DNA of 64,000 nt from Labilibacter marinus (GTDB lineage Bacteria; Bacteroidota; Bacteroidia; Bacteroidales; Marinilabiliaceae): the NCBI RefSeq assembly GCF_001659685.2, contig NZ_LXYE02000024.1, positions 62,001 through 126,000 of the forward strand. Direction: 5' to 3'. Shown piece by piece: positions 9,324 through 17,950 of the stretch. Position 1 is the first letter of the stretch; the number at the start of each line of letters is the position of its first letter. The position numbers were made by a program, and so were the translations under genes. The notes under the pieces are model-generated. The model was given only the letters and a program-made list of their open reading frames with translations. It was not told the DNA's origin and made no database searches.

Positions 9324-9338
9324 TACAAGTCACTTGTA
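9324..9338. promoter_or_regulatory. Palindromic operator candidate 1 for the GntR regulator
   Basis: TACAAGT-C-ACTTGTA is a perfect 7-bp inverted repeat with a one-base spacer, 42 bases upstream of the GntR start. It uses the same half-site as the palindrome at 9390 but in the opposite arrangement. Confidence 0.65.
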
Positions 9339-9389
9339 AATAGTGTTAAATATCTATTAAACAGTTCTTAGGGTGATTTGTGTAGATTA

Positions 9390-9405
9390 ACTTGTAAATA
9401 CAAGT
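9390..9405. promoter_or_regulatory. Palindromic operator candidate 2, over the E2 promoter
   Basis: ACTTGTA-AA-TACAAGT is a perfect 7-bp inverted repeat of the type bound by GntR proteins. It covers the position expected for the -33 element of the promoter whose -7 element is at 9415-9422, so bound repressor would block RNA polymerase. Confidence 0.7.
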
Positions 9406-9422
9406 AGTCCTTTTTAAATTTG
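9391..9422 (+). promoter_or_regulatory. Bacteroidota-type promoter for the E2-E3-E1 genes
   Basis: The -7 element TAAATTTG (9415-9422) fits the Bacteroidota consensus TAnnTTTG. CTTG at 9391-9394 is a near match to the -33 TTTG at a 20-base spacing. The E2 ATG is at 9440, implying a very short leader. Confidence 0.55.
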
Positions 9423-9439
9423 AATAAAAATTTTGAAAA

Positions 9440-10756
9440 ATGGCTACAGTAGTAATAATGCCTCGTCAAGGGCAGTCAGTTGAATCTTGTATTTTTACCG
9501 AATGGTTTAAGCAAGTTGGAGATGAAGTTAAAAAAGGTGACATGTTGTTTGCCTATGAAACAGATAAAGCTTCTTTTGAAGAAGAAGCCGCCGAAGATGG
9601 TGTGCTTTTAGGCGTATTTTGCGACGAAGGAGATGAGGTTCCTGTTCTTCAGAATATTGGTGTTATAGGCCAGCCTGGAGAAAGTATCGATGAGTTTAAA
9701 TCGGGAGGTGCTTCAGAGCCAACTGCAGAAGTTCAGGCAGAAACTGAAGTAGCTGAAGAGGCTACTACTAGTGCCGAAGTTATAGAAGTGAAAACGCAAG
9801 AAGCAGGAGATGATGTTAAGATATCGCCACGTGCTAAAAAGCTTGCAATTGCTGAGGCTGTGCCATATGAAACTTTGGTAGGTACAGGTCCTGAGGGGCG
9901 CGTAATAGAAAGAGATGTTCAGGCTTACATTGCTTCTAAACCTAAATTAACTCCTTTAGCTAAAGAGGTTGCCAAACAAGAGGGCTTACAAGTTGTAGAG
10001 CAAGGTTCTGGTTTAGGAGGAACAGTGAAAGCAGCTGATTTGTCTGCTTCTAACCCTGTTTATGCAGAGGATTACGAAATCAAGAAATTACCAAATATCA
10101 GAAAGCTGATTGCGAAGGCCATGCATGCATCGCTTCAAAACTCTGCCCAATTAACGCATCATCTTGGTGCTGATGCGCGTCGTATTTTGGATTTAAGAAA
10201 GCAAATAAAAGCTAAAGAAGGTGCGGCCAATATTACACTGAATGATATGGTGTGTTTTGCCGTAATCAAGGCGCTTCAAAAGTTTCCAGATGCCAATGCA
10301 CATTTCTTAGGTGATAGCGTTAAGTATTTCAATAAAGTTCATTTAGGATTGGCGGTTGATACCGATAGAGGATTAATGGTGCCTGTTATTAAAAATGCTG
10401 ATGATTTATCTATCAGCGGTTTATCTCGACAATTTAAGGAAGTAGCAGAATCGTGTCGTCAAGGTAGTATCGATCCTGAATTATTATCATCAGAATCCGC
10501 ATCATTTACGGTATCTAATTTAGGTAATTATGGAGTGGAGATGTTTACGCCAGTTATCAATCTACCACAGGTAGCAATTTTAGGAGTTAATACCATTGTG
10601 CCACGTCCAGCTGATTTAGGTGGTGGTGTTTATGGTTTTGTCCCTTATATGGGCTTAAGCTTAACCTACGATCATCAAGCATTGGATGGTGGTATGGCTA
10701 CCAGATTCTTAAAGCAGATTGCCGTAGAATTGGAAAATCTTGAGATTGATATATAG
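9440..10756 (+). CDS. Dihydrolipoamide acyltransferase (E2) of a 2-oxoacid dehydrogenase complex
   Basis: Core subunit of a 2-oxoacid dehydrogenase complex; it carries the acyl group on lipoyl-lysine and transfers it to CoA. Of 438 residues, 1-80 form a lipoyl domain with the modified Lys43 in ETDKA. An acidic Ala/Glu linker follows. There are then apparently two successive peripheral-subunit-binding segments, about 125-165 (SPRAKKLA) and 168-205 (TPLAKEVA). The catalytic domain from about 215 ends with DHQALDGG, the HxxxDG motif. Two binding segments for a single lipoyl domain are less common than one. It is first in an E2-E3-E1 gene order under the GntR operator. The oxoacid substrate (pyruvate, branched chain or other) cannot be read from the E2. 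Confidence 0.9.
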   Translation: MATVVIMPRQGQSVESCIFTEWFKQVGDEVKKGDMLFAYETDKASFEEEAAEDGVLLGVFCDEGDEVPVLQNIGVIGQPGESIDEFKSGGASEPTAEVQAETEVAEEATTSAEVIEVKTQEAGDDVKISPRAKKLAIAEAVPYETLVGTGPEGRVIERDVQAYIASKPKLTPLAKEVAKQEGLQVVEQGSGLGGTVKAADLSASNPVYAEDYEIKKLPNIRKLIAKAMHASLQNSAQLTHHLGADARRILDLRKQIKAKEGAANITLNDMVCFAVIKALQKFPDANAHFLGDSVKYFNKVHLGLAVDTDRGLMVPVIKNADDLSISGLSRQFKEVAESCRQGSIDPELLSSESASFTVSNLGNYGVEMFTPVINLPQVAILGVNTIVPRPADLGGGVYGFVPYMGLSLTYDHQALDGGMATRFLKQIAVELENLEIDI

Positions 10757-10765
10757 TAGTTTTTA

Positions 10766-10827
10766 GAGGTGAGTGTTTAAGATAAGGAGTTGATTTAATA
10801 GGCTCTCCTTGTCTTAACATTCATCTC
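10766..10827 (+). other. Long hairpin in the E2-E3 intergenic gap
   Basis: Arms at 10766-10789 and 10805-10827 pair over 23 positions, with three G-T wobbles and one bulged T, around a 15-base loop. They fill most of the 89-base gap between the E2 and E3 genes. No T-run follows, so a plain intrinsic terminator is unlikely. An mRNA processing or stability element, or partial attenuation, fits better. Confidence 0.75.
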
Positions 10828-10845
10828 ATTACAAGGAATAAACAC

Positions 10846-12213
10846 ATGCTTATGTATGATTTAGCAATAATTGGTGGAGGTCCTGCAGGATATGTAGCTG
10901 CAGAAAGAGCTGGAGCCAAAGGATTAAAGGTTGTTCTGATTGAAAAAAAGGAACTTGGAGGAGTATGTCTTAATGAAGGATGTATGCCTACTAAAACATT
11001 ATTGTATAGTGCAAAAACATATGATAATGCGCGAGCAGGAAGTAAATATGGCGTAGAAGCTAGCAATGTATCTTTTGACTTTTCGAAAATGATGAGTCGT
11101 AAGCAAAAGGTAGTAAAAAAGCTAGTTAGTGGGGTTGGAGCCAAAATGAAAATGTTTAAAGTAAAAACCATTAAAGATACAGCAATCATTAAAGGTCGTA
11201 CCCAACGGGGTATTGAAATTGCCACTGCTGAAGAAGAGATAATTGCTTCGAACCTGTTAATATGTACAGGTTCTGAAGCATTTATACCGCCCATTCCTGG
11301 TTTAGCTGAGGCGGGAGATGTTATCCTGACCAATAGAGAAATTCTTGAATTGACCGAAAAGCCAGACTCTTTAGTCGTCATTGGTGGAGGAGTTATAGGA
11401 ATGGAATTCGCTAGTTTTTTCAACAGCTTAGGTACCAAAGTAACGGTGGTTGAAATGATGGATGAAATTCTAACTGGTATGGATGTGCAACAAAGCGCTA
11501 TGTTACGCCAAATGTATGCCAAAAAGGGTATAGAATTTAATATGTCTTCAAAAGTTACCGAGGTAAAAGGTAATGCAGTAACATTCGAAAAAGATGGTAA
11601 AGCAACAACCATAAAAGGAGAAAAAATACTTGTGAGTGTAGGTCGCAAGGCCGTTACTACAGGATTTGGACTGGAAAATCTAGGCGTTGAGTTATTAAAA
11701 GGCGGTATTAAAGTAGATGAGAAAATGAGAACAAATATCCCTAATGTGTATGCAGCAGGTGATGTTACTGGATTCTCATTGTTGGCGCATACGGCTAGTA
11801 GAGAGGGAGAGGTTGTGGTTAATAATCTTACTGGAAGAGAGGATCGTATGAGATATAATGCGATACCAGGTGTGGTTTATACTAACCCCGAAATTGCAGG
11901 TGTTGGGTTAACCGAAGAAGTGGCCAAATCCAAAGGAATAGAATATAAAATATCAGAGCTTCCAATGGCTTATGCAGGCCGTTTTATCGCTGAAAACGAA
12001 GGCGGTTCAGGAGCTTGTAAAGTGTTGGTTGGAGCTAAGTATGGAGAAGTGCTAGGTGTTCATATGATTGGAAACCCTTCCAGTGAAATGATATATGGAG
12101 CATGTATGGCTATTGAAGCCGAGCTTACGCTGAAAGAGTTAGAAGAGGTAGTGTTTCCTCACCCAACTGTTTCTGAGATATTTAAAGAGACAGTGTTCAG
12201 TTTAGGACACTAA
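10846..12213 (+). CDS. lpdA: Dihydrolipoyl dehydrogenase (E3)
   Basis: FAD-dependent pyridine nucleotide-disulfide oxidoreductase of 455 residues that reoxidises dihydrolipoamide with NAD+. The FAD loop GGGPAG is near residues 10-15. The redox-active disulfide is Cys41 and Cys46 in GGVCLNEGCMPTK. The NAD-binding loop GGGVIGMEFAS is near residue 180. The C-terminal dimer-interface dyad is His439 and Glu444 in HPTVSE. All catalytic parts are present. An alternative ATG two codons downstream gives the more usual MYDLAIIGGG start. It sits between the E2 and E1 genes and presumably serves that complex, though E3 can be shared with other complexes. Confidence 0.95.
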   Translation: MLMYDLAIIGGGPAGYVAAERAGAKGLKVVLIEKKELGGVCLNEGCMPTKTLLYSAKTYDNARAGSKYGVEASNVSFDFSKMMSRKQKVVKKLVSGVGAKMKMFKVKTIKDTAIIKGRTQRGIEIATAEEEIIASNLLICTGSEAFIPPIPGLAEAGDVILTNREILELTEKPDSLVVIGGGVIGMEFASFFNSLGTKVTVVEMMDEILTGMDVQQSAMLRQMYAKKGIEFNMSSKVTEVKGNAVTFEKDGKATTIKGEKILVSVGRKAVTTGFGLENLGVELLKGGIKVDEKMRTNIPNVYAAGDVTGFSLLAHTASREGEVVVNNLTGREDRMRYNAIPGVVYTNPEIAGVGLTEEVAKSKGIEYKISELPMAYAGRFIAENEGGSGACKVLVGAKYGEVLGVHMIGNPSSEMIYGACMAIEAELTLKELEEVVFPHPTVSEIFKETVFSLGH

Positions 12214-12259
12214 TTCGTTTCTAATCATTTAATGTAAAATCTAAAAAAATCTTATAGAA

Positions 12260-14728
12260 ATGCCAAAGTCGCAATTTATTGACCCTAAAGAGGTCAGAAA
12301 AGCAGGAAAAGTTCAATTTAAAGATATCCCTGTAAATCAGTATAAAAAAACAGTTAAGGAAGAAAAAAGTAATTTTTCTAAAGAAGAATTAATCGGTATC
12401 TACCATGATATGGCCTTAATTCGTGAGTTCGAAACGATGATTAATGTAATTAAAATTCGTGGAGAGTACGAGGGTATCGAGTATAACCATCCAGGGCCAG
12501 CTCACCTTTCTATCGGACAGGAGTCTGCTGCTGTAGGTATGGCTTATCATTTAGATGTGGATGACTTTATTTTTGGATCTCACCGTTCTCATGGTGAAAT
12601 TTTAGCCAAAGGGATGTCTGCTATCAACAAGTTAGATGATGCAGGATTAAAAGATATTATGGAGAACTTTTTCGAGGGTTCTACTTTAAATATTGTTAAG
12701 GGTGGTCACATTGGTGATTTGAAATCATTGGCACGTAAGTTTTTAGTGTATGGTACTTTAGCTGAGGTTTTTGCCCGTGAAACAGGTTTTAATAAAGGTT
12801 TGGGTGGATCAATGCACGCTTTCTTTACACCTTTTGGAGTATATCCTAATAATGCCATTGTTGGTGGATCGGGAGATATTGCTGTAGGTGCTGCCTTATA
12901 CAAAAAAGTAAATCAAAAGAAAGGTATCGTAGTCGCTAATATTGGTGATGCTTCTATGGCTTGTGGTCCTGTTTGGGAAGGCTTGTCTTTTGCTACCATG
13001 GATCAGTTTGAGCAACTATGGGAAGGTGCTCATAAAGGAGGCCTGCCTATCATCTTCAACATCATGAATAACCAATATGGTATGGGTGGTCAGACTTGTG
13101 GAGAAACCATGGGGTATGATGTTGCCGCGCGTATTGGTGCTGGTGTAAATCGTGATAGTATGCATGCCGAACGCGTGGATGGATACAATCCATTAGCCGT
13201 GATTGATGCTTACAAACGCAAAATGGATCTACTTAAAGAGAAAAAAGGTCCGGTATTATTAGATGTATTAACCTATAGATATAGCGGTCACTCTCCTTCT
13301 GATGCTTCTTCATATCGTTCAAAAGAAGAAGTTGAAGCATGGGAAGCTCAGGACTGTATCATCGCATACGGAAAAGAATTAATTAGTGCAGGTGTTGCAT
13401 CTCAGGACGAATTAGATGCGATTAAGTCTGATATCACTGAGTTGATGAAATACTCCATGACACTGGCTATCGATGAGAAGGTTTCTCCTCGTATGGATTT
13501 AGTTAAAAATCCTGAGATCATTGGAGATATGATGTTCTCTGAAGGTAGTGTGGACAAAATGGAAGATCGTCCAGTGGATGTCAATCACCCAATGGAAGAA
13601 AATCTTCGCGTGAAGCAAATTGCGAAAAAAGAACGTTTTGCATTTGATAAAGATGGTAAACCGTTCTCTAAATTAAAGCAATATCAATTAAGAGATGGAT
13701 TATTTGAAGCGATTGCAGATCGTTTTTATAAGGATCCTACGTTAGTGGCTTATGGCGAAGAAAACCGTGATTGGGGTGGTGCTTTTGCTGTATATCGTGG
13801 TTTAACAGAAGCTTTACCATACCATCGTTTATTTAACTCGCCTATTGCAGAGGCTTCTATTATAGGTACTGCCATTGGTTACGCTATGTGTGGTGGTAGA
13901 GTGATTCCTGAAATCATGTACTGTGACTTTTTAGGTCGTTGTGGTGATGAGGTATTTAACCAGTTACCAAAATGGCAGGCCATGTCAGGTAATGTAATTA
14001 AAATGCCTGTTGTTATCAGAGTATCTGTAGGTTCTAAATATGGAGCACAACACTCTCAGGATTGGTCTTCGCTAGTGGCTCATATTCCAGGCTTAAAAGT
14101 TTGTTTCCCAGCAACGCCATACGATGCTAAAGGATTAATGAATACGGCGCTGCAAGGAACTGACCCAGTTGTATTCTTCGAAAGTCAACGTATTTATGAT
14201 ATTGGTGAGCAATTCCATACAGAAGGTGTACCTGCTGAATATTACGAGATTCCTTTTGGAGAGGCGGATATTAAGAAAGAAGGTACCGACATTACGATTC
14301 TTTCTATTGGAGCTACTGTTTATAGAGCTTTAGAAGCGGCTGAAGAATTAGAGGAGAAGTACGGTATGTCTGCTGAAGTAATTGATGCACGTTCAATTGT
14401 TCCATTTAATTATGAAACAGTAGTGGCTTCATTGAAGAAAACAGGACGTATTTTATTAACGAGTGATGCTAGTGAAAGAGGATCTTTCCTTAAAGATATG
14501 GCACAACGTATTACTGAGTTAGCATTTGATGAGTTAGATGCACCTCCGGTAGTTGTAGGTTCACGTAACTGGATTACTCCAGCGTACGAACTTGAAGAAT
14601 ATTTCTTCCCATGTAAAGAGTGGATGATTGATGCGATTCATGAAAAGATTGTTCCATTGAAAGATCATGTTGTTAAAAATAACTTTACCAATGCCGAAAT
14701 CATTAGAAGAAGTAAATTAGGAATATAA
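12260..14728 (+). CDS. 2-oxoacid dehydrogenase E1, fused alpha and beta subunits
   Basis: Thiamine diphosphate-dependent E1 component carrying both subunits in one 822-residue chain. The alpha part is about residues 55-400, with the ThDP motif beginning GDASMACGPVWEG and ending NNQYG. The beta part is about 465-822, with YGEENRDWGGAF and the region FNSPIAEASIIGTAIGYA. It decarboxylates a 2-oxoacid and loads the acyl group on E2 lipoate. The fused form is common in Bacteroidota. Branched-chain, pyruvate and acetoin-type E1 share this architecture and I cannot separate them here. It lies 46 bases after E3 and is followed by a clear terminator, closing a three-gene GntR-controlled operon. Confidence 0.9.
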   Translation: MPKSQFIDPKEVRKAGKVQFKDIPVNQYKKTVKEEKSNFSKEELIGIYHDMALIREFETMINVIKIRGEYEGIEYNHPGPAHLSIGQESAAVGMAYHLDVDDFIFGSHRSHGEILAKGMSAINKLDDAGLKDIMENFFEGSTLNIVKGGHIGDLKSLARKFLVYGTLAEVFARETGFNKGLGGSMHAFFTPFGVYPNNAIVGGSGDIAVGAALYKKVNQKKGIVVANIGDASMACGPVWEGLSFATMDQFEQLWEGAHKGGLPIIFNIMNNQYGMGGQTCGETMGYDVAARIGAGVNRDSMHAERVDGYNPLAVIDAYKRKMDLLKEKKGPVLLDVLTYRYSGHSPSDASSYRSKEEVEAWEAQDCIIAYGKELISAGVASQDELDAIKSDITELMKYSMTLAIDEKVSPRMDLVKNPEIIGDMMFSEGSVDKMEDRPVDVNHPMEENLRVKQIAKKERFAFDKDGKPFSKLKQYQLRDGLFEAIADRFYKDPTLVAYGEENRDWGGAFAVYRGLTEALPYHRLFNSPIAEASIIGTAIGYAMCGGRVIPEIMYCDFLGRCGDEVFNQLPKWQAMSGNVIKMPVVIRVSVGSKYGAQHSQDWSSLVAHIPGLKVCFPATPYDAKGLMNTALQGTDPVVFFESQRIYDIGEQFHTEGVPAEYYEIPFGEADIKKEGTDITILSIGATVYRALEAAEELEEKYGMSAEVIDARSIVPFNYETVVASLKKTGRILLTSDASERGSFLKDMAQRITELAFDELDAPPVVVGSRNWITPAYELEEYFFPCKEWMIDAIHEKIVPLKDHVVKNNFTNAEIIRRSKLGI

Positions 14729-14737
14729 TAAATATAA

Positions 14738-14779
14738 AAAGTTCAGGTGTAGATTGTTGCGCCTGAACTTTCTTTTTTT
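14738..14779 (+). terminator. Terminator after the E1 gene
   Basis: The 12-bp stem AAAGTTCAGGTG/CGCCTGAACTTT (14738-14749 with 14760-14771, one G-T pair) has a ten-base loop and is followed by CTTTTTTTT. Confidence 0.9.
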
Positions 14780-14806
14780 TAGCTAAAAATTATTTTAAGT
14801 CAATTC

Positions 14807-16042
14807 ATGAAAAATCTATCTACATTCCCTGAAAAAACAACCTTGTTAAACTGGCTAAAGGAGCAAAGAAAGCTCCAGATATTTAATGTAAATGCACATA
14901 TTCATACGCCCTTTTCGTTTAGTGCATTTAAAGATATTCCTGAAATATTTGAATTGGCTCAAAAAGAAAATGTACACGTTTTGGGTATCAACGACTTTTA
15001 TACCACCGAAGGATATGTTCAGTTTAACGAACTAGCTAACCAAAGCAATGTATTTCCTCTTTTCAATATTGAGTTCATCGGACTAAATGTAGAGGACCAA
15101 AAAAAAGGTTTAAAAGTTAATGATCCGGGTAATCCTGGGCGTACTTATTTTTCGGGTAAAGGCCTAAAGTTTCCAGCAAAGCTTGATGAGCCATTTTTAT
15201 CTCAACTAAATACGGTAAAAGCCGAAACATTAAAGCAAGTTGAGGCGATGGTGAATAAAACACAAAATATTTTTGAATCTATTGGTTCGGATATTAAAAT
15301 CACCATGGAAGAAATTTTAGATAAGTATGCAGTCGATCAGGTTCGTGAGCGTCATATTGCTAAAATTATAAGAGTTAAGGTGTACGAAGAGTATGCTACA
15401 AATGACGACCGTAAAGCTTTCTTCGAAAAGCTATATTCAGGAAAGGCTTCTTCTGCCGATTTAAATGATAATTCCTCCATTGAAAATGAAATACGAGGAA
15501 TGTTATTAAAAGCGGGAGGGAAAGCTTTTGTTGAAGAAGATCCAAAAGCTTTTTTGAGTGTAAGCGAGGTAAAATCCATTATTCTTAATGCAGGTGGAAT
15601 ACCTACTTATCCACTTTTGGCAGATAATGCCAAAGGAGAGTATACCGATTTTGAACAAAATAAAGAGGTTTTATTAAAGGAATTAAAAGCTAGAGGGGTA
15701 TACTCAATAGAATTTATTCCAAACAGAAATGATTTACAATTACTCAAGGAATACGCACAGTTTTTCTGGGATAATGAAATACTAGTAACTTTTGGTACCG
15801 AGCATAATACGCCCGAGCTAATTCCGCTTACAGTTGAAACAAGAGGCCATGTTGATTTAGATGACGATATGAAGAAGTTATCATACCAAGGTGCTTGTGT
15901 AGTGGCTGCTCATCAGTATATGGTGGCACAAGGTGAGGATGGCTTTGTGAAGGAGAATGGAGAGCGAAATGGGGAGAGTCTGCAGCCTTTTGTAGAATTA
16001 GGACATGCAGTAATTAGTAAATATTTAAGCAAGCAATCATAA
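14807..16042 (+). CDS. PHP-domain metal-dependent hydrolase
   Basis: PHP-superfamily protein of 411 residues, a fold that usually holds three metal ions and hydrolyses phosphoesters. Metal-ligand motifs are visible: HIHTPFSFS near residue 32, GINDFY near residue 63, FNIEF near residue 85 and GTEHNTP near residue 340. A helical insertion of roughly 120 residues (about 135-250) interrupts the barrel. No signal peptide is seen, so it is cytoplasmic. It begins 36 bases after the E1 terminator and is followed at 42 bases by a sorbitol-6-phosphate-dehydrogenase-like SDR. Its neighbours suggest a sugar-phosphate substrate, but no activity can be assigned. Confidence 0.75.
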   Translation: MKNLSTFPEKTTLLNWLKEQRKLQIFNVNAHIHTPFSFSAFKDIPEIFELAQKENVHVLGINDFYTTEGYVQFNELANQSNVFPLFNIEFIGLNVEDQKKGLKVNDPGNPGRTYFSGKGLKFPAKLDEPFLSQLNTVKAETLKQVEAMVNKTQNIFESIGSDIKITMEEILDKYAVDQVRERHIAKIIRVKVYEEYATNDDRKAFFEKLYSGKASSADLNDNSSIENEIRGMLLKAGGKAFVEEDPKAFLSVSEVKSIILNAGGIPTYPLLADNAKGEYTDFEQNKEVLLKELKARGVYSIEFIPNRNDLQLLKEYAQFFWDNEILVTFGTEHNTPELIPLTVETRGHVDLDDDMKKLSYQGACVVAAHQYMVAQGEDGFVKENGERNGESLQPFVELGHAVISKYLSKQS

Positions 16043-16084
16043 GTTTTACTGTTGGGTTAATATTTGAAGATTAAAAATATAGAT

Positions 16085-17224
16085 ATGGCAATTGATAAAA
16101 AAGTAGTTGAGATTCTTCCAGCGTTAAGAATGATTCTGTCAGAAGATACAATTAAAGTAGCGAGAATTAGTGAAGATACAGATGCTTCTATTGCTCAATT
16201 AGTAGTACATGCTGAGGGAAACTCTGGGGAAGTTATAGAGGACTTTAAAAGCAAAGTAGAACGCTATAAAGTAGCTAAGGGAGAATTCCCTCAGTTGATT
16301 AATTTAGTGGGGTTAGGGGTGCTTGCTGTTGCTAATACAGCTTACGAAATAGACTGTCTATTAACAGGAACTCCTGTGGATGCAAGTAAGATAGAGAAAG
16401 GAAGAGCCTCAGGTAAAACGGCTATTATTACTGGCGGAGCACAAGGCTTTGGTGGTGGATTAGTAGAGTTTTTGATGAAGGATGGCGGTAATGTAGTAAT
16501 TGCCGATTTGAATGAAGCTAAAGGAAAAGAATTCGCTGCTGAGTTAAACGAAAAAGCTGGTGGCAATAAAGCATTCTTTGCTAAAGTTGATGTTTCCAAT
16601 GTGGATTCTGTTCAAGAACTTATTTATAATACAGTTTGTGAATTTGGCGGTTTTGATGTGTTTATATCAAATGCAGGTGTGTTGAGAGCAGGAGGACTGG
16701 ATGAAATGACACCCGAAGATTTCGAATTTATGACTAGAGTAAACTATACGGGATATTTCAATTGTGCCAAATATGCTTCTCCAGTACTAAAACTGCAAAC
16801 CGCAAATAAAGAAGGGTACTTTTCTGATATCATTCAAATAAATTCTAAATCAGGTTTAAAAGGTAGTAATAGAAATTTTGCCTACGCAGGTGGTAAATTC
16901 GGTGGAATTGGACTAACCCAGTCTTTTGCCATGGAGTTAATGCCGTCACGTGTAAAAGTAAACTCTGTTTGTCCAGGTAATTTCTTCGATGGACCGCTTT
17001 GGAGTGATCCTGAAAAAGGACTGTTTGTACAATACTTGAATGCTGGAAAAGTAAAAGGAGCTAAAAGTATTGAAGATGTGAAAGCCTTTTACGAAGCTCA
17101 GGTACCAGCAGGAAGAGGATGTACAGTTATTGATGTGATGAGAGCCGTTTATTACATCATGGAGCAAGAGTATGAAACAGGTCAGGCAGTTCCGGTTACT
17201 GGAGGTCAGGAGATGCTTAGATAA
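16085..17224 (+). CDS. SDR resembling sorbitol-6-phosphate 2-dehydrogenase, with extra N-terminal domain
   Basis: NAD(P)-dependent SDR with 379 residues from the ATG at 16085 (an upstream TTG is less likely). The SDR part starts at about residue 108 with TGGAQGFGGG. The segment IIQINSKSG-like (IQINSKSGLKGS), the Tyr-Lys pair in YAGGKFGGIGLTQS near residue 267, VPAGRGC and the C-terminal TGQAVPVTGGQ closely recall SrlD, which interconverts D-sorbitol 6-phosphate and fructose 6-phosphate. SrlD itself is about 260 residues, so the first 105 residues are an additional domain I do not recognise. A SorE-like dehydrogenase two genes downstream fits the same hexitol-phosphate theme. Substrate remains an inference. 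Confidence 0.75.
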   Translation: MAIDKKVVEILPALRMILSEDTIKVARISEDTDASIAQLVVHAEGNSGEVIEDFKSKVERYKVAKGEFPQLINLVGLGVLAVANTAYEIDCLLTGTPVDASKIEKGRASGKTAIITGGAQGFGGGLVEFLMKDGGNVVIADLNEAKGKEFAAELNEKAGGNKAFFAKVDVSNVDSVQELIYNTVCEFGGFDVFISNAGVLRAGGLDEMTPEDFEFMTRVNYTGYFNCAKYASPVLKLQTANKEGYFSDIIQINSKSGLKGSNRNFAYAGGKFGGIGLTQSFAMELMPSRVKVNSVCPGNFFDGPLWSDPEKGLFVQYLNAGKVKGAKSIEDVKAFYEAQVPAGRGCTVIDVMRAVYYIMEQEYETGQAVPVTGGQEMLR

Positions 17225-17251
17225 TGAGGATATATAGTTAGAGTCTAAAAA

Positions 17252-17950
17252 ATGATGAAGAATATGGTAGTTGATGCAGTAATTTTTGATTTGGACGGAA
17301 CCTTGGTTAATACAATTGAGGATATTGCTAATGCAAATAATAAAATGTTGCAAGAGTATGGTTTTCCAACTCATCCATTAAATAATTATATAGGGTGGAT
17401 TGGAAATGGAGCCCGCACTTTGGTAGAGGCATCGTTGCCACCTCAAAAGCGCAACCAAGATGTTAGGCCTTATTTAAGTAAATACGATCAGTACTATCGA
17501 GAAAATATAAATGTCAAAAGTAAGCTTTTTCCTCAAGTAGATAAGATTTTAGATATGCTTGCTGAAAGGAATATACCGTTTGCCATAAATACGAATAAAC
17601 CGCAGCGACTAACTGATGTAGTGGTGAGTTCATATCTTCAAAAATGGACTTTTTCAAACGTTATAGGACATAGTAACCACTTTCCGCATAAGCCAGATCC
17701 CAAAGGAGCCTTACATTTTGCAAAGCAAATTAATTGCGACCCTAAAAATGTTCTTTTTATTGGTGATTCATGTGTAGATGTACAAACGGCTATTGCTGCA
17801 GGTATGGTGCCGATGGGAGTAAGTTGGGGGTATGGAAATCCAAGCCTCGGAGGTGATAATGTTAATGTTATTGATCACCCACAGGAGATAATAGATTATA
17901 TAATTAAAAACAATAAATATGAAAACAAAAGCTGTACGGTTATACGGTAA
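17252..17950 (+). CDS. HAD-superfamily phosphatase (phosphoglycolate phosphatase-like)
   Basis: Cytoplasmic HAD hydrolase of 232 residues. Motif I is DLDGT with nucleophile Asp13 and acid/base Asp15. Motif II is in AINTNKP, motif III is the Lys in KPDPKG and motif IV is GDSCVDVQTA. A helical cap lies between motifs I and II, as in Gph-type phosphatases. The last 32 bases overlap the start of the next gene in another frame, so the two are tightly coupled. The neighbouring hexitol-phosphate-like dehydrogenases suggest that it dephosphorylates a sugar or polyol phosphate, but HAD substrates cannot be predicted from these motifs. An internal start at 17264 is possible. Confidence 0.85.
   Translation: MMKNMVVDAVIFDLDGTLVNTIEDIANANNKMLQEYGFPTHPLNNYIGWIGNGARTLVEASLPPQKRNQDVRPYLSKYDQYYRENINVKSKLFPQVDKILDMLAERNIPFAINTNKPQRLTDVVVSSYLQKWTFSNVIGHSNHFPHKPDPKGALHFAKQINCDPKNVLFIGDSCVDVQTAIAAGMVPMGVSWGYGNPSLGGDNVNVIDHPQEIIDYIIKNNKYENKSCTVIR

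Noticed and set aside
10821-11648. 275-residue minus-strand reading frame
   Set aside because: It lies antisense to the dihydrolipoyl dehydrogenase gene, which has all expected motifs; the protein is low-complexity and has no recognisable domain.
9440-14728. Acetoin dehydrogenase operon
   Set aside because: Gene order is E2-E3-E1 with a fused E1, and no acetoin-specific accessory gene is present; the oxoacid substrate was left open.
15005-15022. Near match to the shared motif (CGAAGGATATGTTCA)
   Set aside because: It is inside the PHP coding region with the first base wrong; treated as background.
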